Below are positions 7,672-19,228 of a DNA stretch of 64,000 bases, piece after piece; position 1 is the stretch's first letter, and every line of letters begins with the position of its first letter. Both the position numbers and the translations under genes were made by a program. The notes beneath the pieces were generated by a model. It worked only from the letters and a program-made list of their open reading frames with translations, did not search any database and was not told the origin of the DNA. The stretch comes from Pectinatus cerevisiiphilus (lineage in GTDB: Bacteria > Bacillota > Negativicutes > Selenomonadales > Selenomonadaceae): contig NZ_SMAA01000005.1 of the NCBI RefSeq assembly GCF_004341685.1, positions 123,484 through 187,483 of the forward strand, read 5' to 3'.

Positions 7672-10600
7672 TTACATCTTTATTGTAAATTGATATATTC
7701 CGGATTGAAGATGGTAAACAGCTTTTCCCGTTTCATATTTTATAAATACAACCCCATCACTTTCCGTTAATGGTTTCCCACTTTCAAGAACAGTTGCCTC
7801 TTTACTAATTGGTAAATAAAGTGTTGCCGAAGTATTAGCGGGAACAGTTGCCTTATAAAACCATTTATTATTATCAATTTTCCATGCGCTTTCAATTCTT
7901 CCATAACTACTGTCATAGCATCCACTGGCACTTTTCATACTGCCCTTAAAATCTGGTTGGGGCTGCAAAATAAAATGTTTAAATCCCGGTGATACCGGAT
8001 CCCGTTGAATTCCCAAAGAATAATTATAAAACCACGCTCCAACAGAACCAAATGAATAATGATTAAACGAGTTCATACTATTATTTCCACCGAAGCCGCG
8101 TTCCTTCGTGTATGAATCAAGTCTTTCCCACATAGTTGTTGCCCCTTGTTCGACAGGATAAAGCCATGATGGATAGTTAGTGTTTTCAAGCATTTTATAA
8201 GCAATATCCGTATAACCATTATCAGACAATGCTTTACTGATCCATGCTGTACCAATAAAGCCAGTCATGAGTGCATATGAATTATACTCAATCTTATTAT
8301 CATCCGTATTTTTGCGCACACAAGCATCGGCAAGATATTTTGCTGCATATGGTATATTTTCTTCACTAAATATACCTAAAGCCAAAGGTACCGCATATGA
8401 TGTCTGTGTATCCATTAAAGTTCCATCACTCTTCACCGTTTTATGTGTAATAACATTTACAAAAGTTTTATTGAAAAATTTCTTTCTTTCTGCATATTTT
8501 TGCCAATACACGACAGCATCATCAGAATACCCCAAAACGTCAGCAACATTGGCCATAATCCAAAGATCGTATGCATGATAGACCGCCCACAAAAACGCTG
8601 GTTCATTTTTATTGTATTCCGGTCCTAACCAGTCACCTAATTCCATCATAGTATTTTCATCCAAAAGACCTTTATCAGTTAATTTTGTATCCAAATATGC
8701 GACGTATTTTTTCATGGAATTATAATGTTCTGCCAGGACATCTTTATCCCCATATTGTTGATATAATTCCCATGGCACCGTGATTCCAGCACTTCCCCAT
8801 AAAACTCCACCAAAGCCGTTTCCTATCGGCGCAATATCACCAAAACGACCATCTTTATCCTGTAAATCTCTGAGTGCTTGTAAATGACGAGCCAAAAATT
8901 GATCAGTATCCGCTACATAACCTGCTGTACGGACAAATACAGAAAGATCACCAGACCAACCCATACGTTCATTACGTTGTGGGCAGTCAGTCGGAATAGA
9001 TAAGAAATTAGATCTACTAGACCATACAATATTCTGCCATAATCTATTAATTTCAGGATTAGAAGATTTATAGTCAGCTGTGACTTGCGGAATAGAACTC
9101 AATACTGTCGCTTGTACAGATTTAAGTGGTAATGCCTTGTCAATACCCGTAATTTCAACATATCGATAACCATGATATGTGAAATGCGGTGCAATTACAT
9201 TTTCCCCATTTTTAAGAATATATGTATCCTGCGCAAGTGCACCACGAATATTTTCAAGCATGATCATTCCTCTATTTTCACCCGATTTCTCATTATCAGG
9301 ATATGTCATTTCAGCATAACGTAAAACAATTTTCTTTCCAAGCTTACCATCTTTTATTACGATTCGTGGCACTCCTGCCAAATTTTGCCCCATATCATAA
9401 ACAAATACTCCTGGGCGTACTTCTTTAACCTTTTGAGCAGTGAGAGTCAAAACATTTGTAACACTTGGACCAGTCTGGCCTACCAACGTAAGATGATCAT
9501 AATTTTGCTCTGTAACTGTCCCCGTCATGCAATGTGCCCATTCACCAATGAAAGCTGTATGTGCATTGACTGGTACAATTTCAGCCTTATCCCATTGGAA
9601 ATCATTATATGCCGCTGTAGTCCATGATTTTATTGCACTTTCTTTTCGTGCATCATAAACTTCTCCTTGAAAAAAACTACCAAGAACAACAGGTCCTTGT
9701 TTATAAGATTTCCAATCTTCTGGATTTGTTGTGATTACATCTTTCGTACCGTCTGTATAATTAATAACCAGCTTAGCAAGGAATGATTGACGGTCGCCAA
9801 AATAATTCCAATTTTCTCCTTGAAAAGTAATTGCCCCGCTCCACCAGCCTTCAGAAAGTTGTGCTCCTATAGCATTTTCCTTTCCTGTTTGCAATAATTT
9901 AGTAACATCATAAGTCTGGTAAAGTTGTGTAATATTATACTGTGTAAGTCCCGGTGCAAAATAGTCATCACCAACACGTTCACCATTGATATATGCCTCA
10001 TAAATACCACGTGCTGTAGCATAAAGACGGGCACTCGCAATTTTCTTATTTTTTACTGTAAAAACCGAACGGAGAAGCGGCATAGAATCATGTGACGGGT
10101 CTGCTGTGATAAATACACCATCCGTTCCACCATCTAAATGGTATGCCCCGTTTCCCACTGCAAATCCTTTTATTGGTTTATGGGAAAATATCCCTGTATA
10201 TGTCCCTGATCCCAGGACTTCACTAAATACCGCATTCTGAGGTTCCCTGTAATTTAAAATCTGCAAATCCGAAAAATTTGCTTTCTCACCCTTATCAACT
10301 GAAAACCCTATATTTGCAACCATCGGGAATGCAATATAATCGCCCCCTGGCCCAACTGGATTTACATTTACTCCCGTTGTCCAAAAGTTTACACGTGGTA
10401 ATTCAATCTGAGTCCCATCAATCCAAAAATTAAAAATACCAAAATTACTACTTATCTCGATTGTATGTTTTGCATTTTCATTTTCTACATTTATTAACGC
10501 TTTAGGAATTGCAATTGATGTAAGCGGATTAAGTGAATCATCCTTGCTATACCCTTGACGATAGATATTGATACAAGCCTCTCCCCCTACCTTAACTTTC

Positions 10601-11280
10601 CCCGTATCAAGTTCAAGCTTAATAAAACTTTTATCCGGTTCACTTTGGAGATTATAAAGGTTTTTATTTTTATCCATAAGCCGACTATCATCCGCCCCAA
10701 GAATAAAACTAGCTTTTGTTGAACCTTGTGCAATTTGTAATACATATTTTACACGAAATACAGCTAAACTCTGTGAATACAATGGTAATTCTTTATTTTG
10801 TCCACCAATCCAGCTGGCATTGTCCCAATTTCCTAAACCATTGCGTTGCATGTTTAATCCGGTTTCAAACCATGAACTTTTTTCTTGCGTTTCATCCTTT
10901 TGATCCCAAACCTTTAACGTCCAATTATACCTATTTTCTGGTTTTAACTCTATCCCGTTATATTTTATACCAATAGATGCACCATCTACTATTTTCCCAG
11001 TATCCCAAAGAACTACTCCCTGCACATCCTTAACGACAAGCTGATAAGCTTTTTGTGAAATACCTCTTACTCCCTCTATCGACTTCAAATTCCAACTAAA
11101 TTGCGGTTGCTTCACATCCAATCCTATTGGCTCTACCATATGCTCCACTTTTAAATTCTCCAGTGAAAAATCGTTAGTTGAGGCAAGCGCCATATTAGGA
11201 TTTCCCAAAGTACTATAAATAAAAGAAGATATAAGTATAATATACATATATTTTTTTATTATTAATTTCAAACGTATCAT
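7672..11280 (-). CDS. Exported alpha-L-rhamnosidase, GH78
   Basis: Removes terminal alpha-L-rhamnose from glycosides such as rutinosides or rhamnogalacturonan fragments. The 1202 residues include an N-terminal hydrophobic signal (1-33), an Ig-like rhamnosidase N domain (about 40-140), an inserted lectin-like or LamG-like beta region (about 150-350), the Bac_rhamnosid_N module (ARGIYEAYINGERVGDDYF), a second beta-sandwich (VFVYDMGQNLAGVPRI) and the (alpha/alpha)6 catalytic domain with the family signature TDCPQRNERMGWSGD. GH78 enzymes are often 900-1000 residues; the extra length is the inserted beta domain. It is last in the glycoside operon, 131 bases behind the GH1 gene with a hairpin between. 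The export signal implies periplasmic action, so rhamnose is removed before PTS uptake. Confidence 0.93.
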   Translation of the reverse strand: MIRLKLIIKKYMYIILISSFIYSTLGNPNMALASTNDFSLENLKVEHMVEPIGLDVKQPQFSWNLKSIEGVRGISQKAYQLVVKDVQGVVLWDTGKIVDGASIGIKYNGIELKPENRYNWTLKVWDQKDETQEKSSWFETGLNMQRNGLGNWDNASWIGGQNKELPLYSQSLAVFRVKYVLQIAQGSTKASFILGADDSRLMDKNKNLYNLQSEPDKSFIKLELDTGKVKVGGEACINIYRQGYSKDDSLNPLTSIAIPKALINVENENAKHTIEISSNFGIFNFWIDGTQIELPRVNFWTTGVNVNPVGPGGDYIAFPMVANIGFSVDKGEKANFSDLQILNYREPQNAVFSEVLGSGTYTGIFSHKPIKGFAVGNGAYHLDGGTDGVFITADPSHDSMPLLRSVFTVKNKKIASARLYATARGIYEAYINGERVGDDYFAPGLTQYNITQLYQTYDVTKLLQTGKENAIGAQLSEGWWSGAITFQGENWNYFGDRQSFLAKLVINYTDGTKDVITTNPEDWKSYKQGPVVLGSFFQGEVYDARKESAIKSWTTAAYNDFQWDKAEIVPVNAHTAFIGEWAHCMTGTVTEQNYDHLTLVGQTGPSVTNVLTLTAQKVKEVRPGVFVYDMGQNLAGVPRIVIKDGKLGKKIVLRYAEMTYPDNEKSGENRGMIMLENIRGALAQDTYILKNGENVIAPHFTYHGYRYVEITGIDKALPLKSVQATVLSSIPQVTADYKSSNPEINRLWQNIVWSSRSNFLSIPTDCPQRNERMGWSGDLSVFVRTAGYVADTDQFLARHLQALRDLQDKDGRFGDIAPIGNGFGGVLWGSAGITVPWELYQQYGDKDVLAEHYNSMKKYVAYLDTKLTDKGLLDENTMMELGDWLGPEYNKNEPAFLWAVYHAYDLWIMANVADVLGYSDDAVVYWQKYAERKKFFNKTFVNVITHKTVKSDGTLMDTQTSYAVPLALGIFSEENIPYAAKYLADACVRKNTDDNKIEYNSYALMTGFIGTAWISKALSDNGYTDIAYKMLENTNYPSWLYPVEQGATTMWERLDSYTKERGFGGNNSMNSFNHYSFGSVGAWFYNYSLGIQRDPVSPGFKHFILQPQPDFKGSMKSASGCYDSSYGRIESAWKIDNNKWFYKATVPANTSATLYLPISKEATVLESGKPLTESDGVVFIKYETGKAVYHLQSGIYQFTIKM

Positions 11281-11294
11281 CCTATCCCGCCTTT

Positions 11295-11331
11295 GCTATG
11301 GATAAATTATTACCTATAATTTATCCATAGC
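11295..11331 (-). repeat. Intercistronic hairpin ahead of the rhamnosidase gene
   Basis: Perfect 14-base arms GCTATGGATAAATT and AATTTATCCATAGC with a 9-base loop. It ends 15 bases before the rhamnosidase start and has no T tract. A role in mRNA processing, stability or damping of the downstream gene is possible; simple termination is not supported. Confidence 0.6.
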
Positions 11332-11410
11332 TTAATTTCTATTGAAAACTATATCTATACATATTCATTGATCTAGCAATCTATCTTCATTTATTGATAA
11401 TAATTTATAC

Positions 11411-14192
<2,782 letters not shown>

Positions 14193-14243
14193 GATCTCTC
14201 TCCTAAAAATGCAAAAAGGAATTTATCCTTGCTTTACCCTAAT

Positions 14244-16148
14244 TTATATAACGACTGTAATTAAAGTATCATCCTTCTTTATTTCTTTTTTATTTGTGGG
14301 AATAATATCAAGATACTCTGTATGATTTGTTACCAACACTGGTGTAATAGTAGAATATCCTGCCGCTTTAATTTTTTCTACATCAAATTCAATAAGTATC
14401 TGTCCTTTTTTTACATGTTCTCCTTGCTTAATTTTAACTGTAAAATATTTTCCTTCGAGTTTTACTGTATCAATACCAACATGTATAAGAAGTTCTATTC
14501 CTTTATCTGTAATCAAGCCTACCGCATGTCCAGTCGAAAAAAGAGTGACAACTGTGCAATCCGTTGGTGCAATAACCTGTCCATTGAGCGGATCAACTGC
14601 GATTCCTTTACCCAGCACTCCTGAAGCAAACGCTTCATCTGGTACATCCCCCAATGGTACAATTTTACCCATAATCGGTGTCTTAATAATTTCTTGTTTT
14701 ACAATTTGCTCTTTCCCTGCAGTAGAGGATGTCATCGTTATATTTTTTTCATCCCGGTAGATCGGAAACGTTATTACAAAACCAGCAAGGAAAGATACTG
14801 CTGATGCTAATATGCCGTAATACATACCACTAACATCATTTGTTACTGTATTAATAAAACAAGGATAGCCAAATATTCCAAGGCCACCAAAAACAAATAA
14901 CTTTACTCCAAAGAAAGCTATAACAGCCCCGCCAATACCCGCACCAATACAACTAATGATGAAGTACTTCTTACGTGGCAGCGTTACCCCATAAATAGCC
15001 GGTTCTGTCACCCCAAAAATTCCGGAAATAAATGCCGGAGCTGCCAAAGCTTTAAGTTTTTTATCTTTTGTGCGCAACATAATTGCAAGTACAACACCAA
15101 TTTGTGCAAATGTAGCTCCAAAATATGTAACAATCACTGGGTCAAATCCCATAACCGACACATTATTGAGCATGATAGGCACAAGACCCCAATGCAGACC
15201 AAACATAACAAATACTTGCCATAAGCCACCAATAAAAATTCCGGCGAGAACTGGACTAAGATTAAAAATTCCTGTTGCAACTGCCCCAACAAGCTGCCCA
15301 GCCCAAGTTGCTATCGGCCCAATTACGATAAAAGTTAATGGTATAACTATAAGTAACGTACAAAAAGGTACCATAAACCCCTTTAATACCGTTGGCATAA
15401 ATTTAGCAATTATACGTTCAATCTTTGCACCAAAATAAACTGCAATAATAATTGGAATTACACTGGACGCATAATTCATTAAAATAACAGGAATACCAAT
15501 AAATTCTATTTTAATTTGAGAGGCAAATAATGTTCCTCCCATCAACTCATACAGTGTCTGTCCTTTCATAATTGCTGAAAGTGTCGGATAAACAAGGGCA
15601 GCTCCTACCCCCATAGCTGTGAACTCACTCATTTTAAACTTGCGTGCAGCCGTAAGACCAAGAAAGATCGGTAAAAAATAAAAAAATCCATCACCGACTG
15701 TTGTTAAAATTTGATATGTGCCACCCTTAGCATCAATAATTGACAACGCCACCAGCAATGCAGTAAATCCTTTAACCATACCACTAGCTGCCAATACACC
15801 AAGAACTGGTGTAAAAATGCCAGATACGGTATCTATAAATCTATCCAATAATCCTATTTTTTTGTTTGCTACATCGTTCCCTGCTTCCTTATTAGCAGAA
15901 ATCCCAAAAACATCTAAAATTGTATCGTAAACATCACCGACAGCATTACCAATAACGACCTGATATTGTCCACCACTTTGCACCACTGTAACAATTCCAT
16001 CTGTACTTTTCAGAATTTCAGTTTTTGCTTTGTTTTCATCATGCAGTTTAAATCGCAAGCGTGTAATACAATGGGTAACCGATATAACATTTTTTTCTCC
16101 GCCAATATTTTCCATAATAGTCTTTGCCAACTGCTCATATTTCTTCAT
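14244..16148 (-). CDS. PTS beta-glucoside transporter, fused EIIBCA
   Basis: Imports and phosphorylates beta-glucosides using phosphoryl groups from HPr. The 634 residues hold, in order, EIIB with the phospho-Cys in SVTHCITRLRF, a membrane EIIC of about 10 segments, and EIIA with phospho-His in ELLIHVGIDT. The start at 16148 has GGAGG nine bases ahead; the upstream in-frame reading to 16229 is only translation of the conserved leader repeat. BglF/BglP-type permeases also inactivate their antiterminator by phosphorylation, which fits the RAT-like elements here. Confidence 0.95.
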   Translation of the reverse strand: MKKYEQLAKTIMENIGGEKNVISVTHCITRLRFKLHDENKAKTEILKSTDGIVTVVQSGGQYQVVIGNAVGDVYDTILDVFGISANKEAGNDVANKKIGLLDRFIDTVSGIFTPVLGVLAASGMVKGFTALLVALSIIDAKGGTYQILTTVGDGFFYFLPIFLGLTAARKFKMSEFTAMGVGAALVYPTLSAIMKGQTLYELMGGTLFASQIKIEFIGIPVILMNYASSVIPIIIAVYFGAKIERIIAKFMPTVLKGFMVPFCTLLIVIPLTFIVIGPIATWAGQLVGAVATGIFNLSPVLAGIFIGGLWQVFVMFGLHWGLVPIMLNNVSVMGFDPVIVTYFGATFAQIGVVLAIMLRTKDKKLKALAAPAFISGIFGVTEPAIYGVTLPRKKYFIISCIGAGIGGAVIAFFGVKLFVFGGLGIFGYPCFINTVTNDVSGMYYGILASAVSFLAGFVITFPIYRDEKNITMTSSTAGKEQIVKQEIIKTPIMGKIVPLGDVPDEAFASGVLGKGIAVDPLNGQVIAPTDCTVVTLFSTGHAVGLITDKGIELLIHVGIDTVKLEGKYFTVKIKQGEHVKKGQILIEFDVEKIKAAGYSTITPVLVTNHTEYLDIIPTNKKEIKKDDTLITVVI

Positions 16149-16155
16149 AAATGTT

Positions 16156-16201
16156 CCTCCAAAATAATTTTGAAGGTTTGGCCAACCTAATGTCACCATC
16201 C
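16156..16201 (-). promoter_or_regulatory. RAT-like leader repeat with ribosome-site hairpin, copy ahead of PTS gene
   Basis: A 46-nt element nearly identical (2 differences) to 17649-17694. On the minus strand it begins GGATGGTGACATTAGG, continues TTGGCCAAACC, and ends in a 9-bp hairpin CCTTCAAAA/TTTTGGAGG that contains the ribosome site GGAGG. The first part resembles the RAT site bound by BglG/LicT antiterminators; the hairpin shares the CC at the RAT 3' end, so the two folds should exclude each other. Confidence 0.7.
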
Positions 16202-16264
16202 AGAATTTATTACTATACTCTTTAAACAAATACTTCGATATCTGTTACTACGTAATTCTACATT

Positions 16265-17641
16265 TTAACCAAAGAAAAATTGTGCCTGAAAACGGAACAT
16301 GTCATCTTTCGACCCTGTATCAATTTCTCTTGCCCATGTATAGAATGTATCTAAGAGGATATTTTTCGCAGGTACCCAGCTCACACCGACACGAACAAAA
16401 CGCTCATTGAGCCCGCACCAATCTGTTACAGTCGGCCAGCTAAGCGCTGGTTCATAGCGATAAGTAGCAGTAACACCATACGAACCAGGATCTTGAAGAT
16501 TAGCTCCTTTATATTGAAGCTGCAACCAACGTCCTGGTGCCTTCGTCTTAGTATAGGCAACTGCCGTATTATCTCGCTCTGCATTACTATTGATTATGCC
16601 TACACGCAAATCCCAATTATTATCAAATTTATGATGTGCATGAGTATAGTAATAAAAGACACGGCCCTGATCAGGATTTTGATACCGGCTAGCCATAGCC
16701 GTGCTCCATGAAACACCGAAATTAATATCATTTTTCTCATCAAACGAATAGAAAGAGCGCAAACTGGTAACTCGTTCATATTCACGGTCACCACCCATGG
16801 CATTGTCCCAAAGATCCATCTTCCCCATTGTTAAATAAGTTTTAAAATCTTTTTTACCATAATCAAGTTGTACCCCAGAGAAGTCACAGTCTATATCCAT
16901 TCCCCACCCATAAACATTCCATTCATTCCACTTACCAACTTTAATTCCAAGAACATTGTCCACCATACGCCCTGTTATATATGTATCCATAGTAGTACCT
17001 GTCTGATTTTCACTTGGCGAAGCAGATTTGGTTTCATCAAAACCACTAAAAGAATTGCGGTAACCAAGGTCAGTATGTATTTGCCAATTATCATTCACCT
17101 TATATGTTGTGTTAACTTGCACATGAACCATATTGGCACGGGTTGTCCTGCCCGTATTTTTTAAATAATGATCATTACGAAAACGGGCATATCCATCAAT
17201 AGAGAACTTGTCCGCAAAAGCCGCTGCCTTCTTCAATCCAGCCTTTTCTTCTTCTGTAAAAGTTACACCTGTCTCTTTATTCACATCCTGTTCCAAATCT
17301 ATACTGTCAAGTTTTGACAACAGTTGTATCTTCTTAACATCATAGTAATATTCTTTATTCAGTTTCTTAATCGTCTCTTGCTCGGCAGGCGTAAACTCTT
17401 TAATATTCTGCATAGCTTCATCAACAACCATAGCGACTTCCATGCGGCTCATAACACGATCTTGCGGTATTGGCTCACTATAATCACTAACATGTCCTGT
17501 AGCAATAAGTTCATTGATCGCTCCATAAGACCAATCACTCAATGGTACATCTTGAAAAAATCCAGGGGCAGCCTCTACACCCTGTATCCCACTACAAAAC
17601 ATTACGGTAAAACATCCTAATACTGCTAACTCTTTTTTCAT
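16265..17641 (-). CDS. Outer-membrane porin with N-terminal SLH domain
   Basis: 458 residues. The signal peptide ends VEAAP. Residues about 25-85 form one SLH domain (FFQDVPLSDWSYGAINELIATG, split by the usual hydrophobic helix) that in Negativicutes binds peptidoglycan carrying covalently linked polyamines. A short alpha-helical stretch follows, then a beta-barrel of aromatic-rich alternating strands ending in FRFQAQFFFG. It should let glycosides cross the outer membrane, since it is the first gene of the glycoside operon. GGAGGG precedes the ATG at 17641; the longer reading to 17785 runs through the RNA leader. Confidence 0.9.
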   Translation of the reverse strand: MKKELAVLGCFTVMFCSGIQGVEAAPGFFQDVPLSDWSYGAINELIATGHVSDYSEPIPQDRVMSRMEVAMVVDEAMQNIKEFTPAEQETIKKLNKEYYYDVKKIQLLSKLDSIDLEQDVNKETGVTFTEEEKAGLKKAAAFADKFSIDGYARFRNDHYLKNTGRTTRANMVHVQVNTTYKVNDNWQIHTDLGYRNSFSGFDETKSASPSENQTGTTMDTYITGRMVDNVLGIKVGKWNEWNVYGWGMDIDCDFSGVQLDYGKKDFKTYLTMGKMDLWDNAMGGDREYERVTSLRSFYSFDEKNDINFGVSWSTAMASRYQNPDQGRVFYYYTHAHHKFDNNWDLRVGIINSNAERDNTAVAYTKTKAPGRWLQLQYKGANLQDPGSYGVTATYRYEPALSWPTVTDWCGLNERFVRVGVSWVPAKNILLDTFYTWAREIDTGSKDDMFRFQAQFFFG

Positions 17642-17648
17642 TATTTTC

Positions 17649-17694
17649 CCTCCAAAATAATTTTGAAGGTTTGGCCAACTTAATGTAACCATCC
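17649..17694 (-). promoter_or_regulatory. RAT-like leader repeat with ribosome-site hairpin, copy ahead of porin gene
   Basis: Second copy of the 46-nt element, reading GGATGGTTACATTAAG then TTGGCCAAACC on the minus strand, followed by the same CCTTCAAAA/TTTTGGAGG hairpin that hides the porin ribosome site. Confidence 0.7.
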
Positions 17695-17727
17695 AAAACG
17701 CGGATAAAATATAGCATAAGACCAGAC

Positions 17728-17801
17728 AAAAAAATTGGCTACACCGCAAACAGTATCTGATAAACTGTTTGCACGGTGTAGCCAACTTAATGTAACCATC
17801 C
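17728..17801 (-). promoter_or_regulatory. RAT element overlapping an intrinsic terminator (antitermination switch)
   Basis: On the minus strand GGATGGTTACATTAAG, then TTGGCTACACC (17775-17801), shares its last nine bases with the 5' arm of a terminator: GGCTACACCG...CGGTGTAGCC plus inner stem CAAACAGT/ACTGTTTG (17737-17782), then seven Ts (17728-17734). This is the layout of BglG/LicT/SacY antitermination: protein bound to the RAT prevents the terminator. The match to the RAT consensus is strong at both ends but the element is about two bases shorter. Confidence 0.75.
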
Positions 17802-17816
17802 TACTTATTATTTTGA

Positions 17817-17845
17817 ATTATACAAGACTAATTAAGTTGTGTCAA
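17817..17845 (-). promoter_or_regulatory. Consensus promoter of the glycoside operon
   Basis: Minus strand TTGACA (17840-17845), exactly 17 bases, TATAAT (17817-17822). RNA would begin about 8 bases before the RAT element, so a constitutive promoter gated by antitermination is implied. Confidence 0.88.
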
Positions 17846-17943
17846 TACTATTATAAATTTTCTGTTAAATATTTATTTTAAATATATGCTATTTCTACGG
17901 TACATATTTTCCCTTCACAAAACGATAAGCTCTATATTTTAAT

Positions 17944-17980
17944 AAAGCTGCCACTCGTTATAAAAACAAGTGGCAGCTTT
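17944..17980. terminator. Terminator of the hydrogenase operon
   Basis: Arms AAAGCTGCCACT and AGTGGCAGCTTT flanked by A/T tracts, 5 bases beyond the hydF stop. It can work in both directions. Confidence 0.85.
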
Positions 17981-17984
17981 ATTT

Positions 17985-19193
17985 TCAAAGAACAGCATAT
18001 CGCTTATCTACATCAGCAAACACCTGTACTGAACGTTTTAAAATACCATTCATATAAGCTATAGCCGTTCCATAATTAGTCATCGGCACATTTTGCCTTG
18101 CAGCGCAAGCCAGCCTGTACTGCATTTCCTTCTCATTGAGCATACAGCCGCCGCAATGGACAACCAATTTATATTTATCTAAGCTGTCCGGAAATTGTGT
18201 GCCACTAGAAAAAGTAAATACTGGTTCTTTTCCTGTATAATTTTTTATCCAACGAGGCAGTTTCACTGTCCCGATATCATCACATTGACGATGATGCGTA
18301 CATCCTTCAGCAATTAATATCTCATCACCATCTTGCAAGCTGTCGAATGTTTTTACCGCATTCATCTGCGCCAGCAAATTCCCCTTATAGCGTGAAAACA
18401 ATATAGAAAATGATGTCAACAGTATATCATCCGGAGTTTGCTTGTTTACATTTGCAAAAGCCTGACTGTCCGTAATCACCATTTTCGGTTTTACTTTAAG
18501 GTTGGCAATTGTTTCTGCCAGTTTGTCATCCTGCGTTATCACAGCTGCCGCCCCAACATCTAATATTTCCCTTATGGTCTGCTGCTGCGGCAGGATCAAC
18601 CGTCCTTTAGGCGCCGCCTTATCAATAGGAATGACAAGGATAACTATATCTCCAGCACTGACAATATCTTTAAGCAGTGTTTTTTCGTCTCCGGTCTTTA
18701 ATAAATGCGCCAACCGTTCTTTAAGTTCAAAAATCCCCTTATTCTGCTTTGTACTGATAAATATACCATGCTCTTTATCTATCTTTCCTGTCGGAAGCCC
18801 CATATCTATTTTATTATACGCAATTACATAAGGAATTTTTTGCTCTATAAATAATCCCAGCATAGCTTCATCAGCAGCAGTCATATTTTTGGTCGCATCT
18901 ACGACCAATACTGCGATATCGGTTTTCCGCAATACTTGTTTCGTTTTTTCGACACGCAGCTTGCCTAAAGTTCCCTCATCATCTATGCCCGGCGTGTCAA
19001 TAATTGTCACCGGACCAAGCGGAAGCAGTTCCATGGCTTTATAGACAGGATCCGTCGTTGTCCCTTTTATATCAGAAACAATAGCTATATTTTGCCCTGT
19101 AACAGCATTCATCACACTTGATTTTCCGGCATTGCGCACGCCAAAAAAAGCAATATGCGTACGATTGGCCGAAGGTACAGCATTCAAATCCAT
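17985..19193 (-). CDS. hydF: [FeFe]-hydrogenase maturation GTPase HydF
   Basis: Scaffold on which the 2Fe subcluster of the H-cluster is built and handed to apo-HydA. G1 GVRNAGKSS, G2 GTTTDPV, G3 DTPG and G4 NKID lie in the first 130 residues. The C-terminal domain holds the Fe-S ligand pattern C-x-H near EGCTHHRQCDD and H-C-x-x-C in VVHCGGCM. The ATG at 19193 is chosen because AGGTGAGGGG stands ahead of it. The protein is 402 residues, normal for HydF. It follows hydG by 35 bases and ends the operon. Confidence 0.95.
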   Translation of the reverse strand: MDLNAVPSANRTHIAFFGVRNAGKSSVMNAVTGQNIAIVSDIKGTTTDPVYKAMELLPLGPVTIIDTPGIDDEGTLGKLRVEKTKQVLRKTDIAVLVVDATKNMTAADEAMLGLFIEQKIPYVIAYNKIDMGLPTGKIDKEHGIFISTKQNKGIFELKERLAHLLKTGDEKTLLKDIVSAGDIVILVIPIDKAAPKGRLILPQQQTIREILDVGAAAVITQDDKLAETIANLKVKPKMVITDSQAFANVNKQTPDDILLTSFSILFSRYKGNLLAQMNAVKTFDSLQDGDEILIAEGCTHHRQCDDIGTVKLPRWIKNYTGKEPVFTFSSGTQFPDSLDKYKLVVHCGGCMLNEKEMQYRLACAARQNVPMTNYGTAIAYMNGILKRSVQVFADVDKRYAVL

Positions 19194-19228
19194 AAAACGC
19201 CCCTCACCTTTCTTACTGTACAGCACTA

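Noticed and set aside
16149..16229. N-terminal extension of the PTS protein
   Set aside because: It translates the RAT-like leader; GGAGG lies directly before the ATG at 16148. The matching extension of the porin (17642-17785) is rejected for the same reason.
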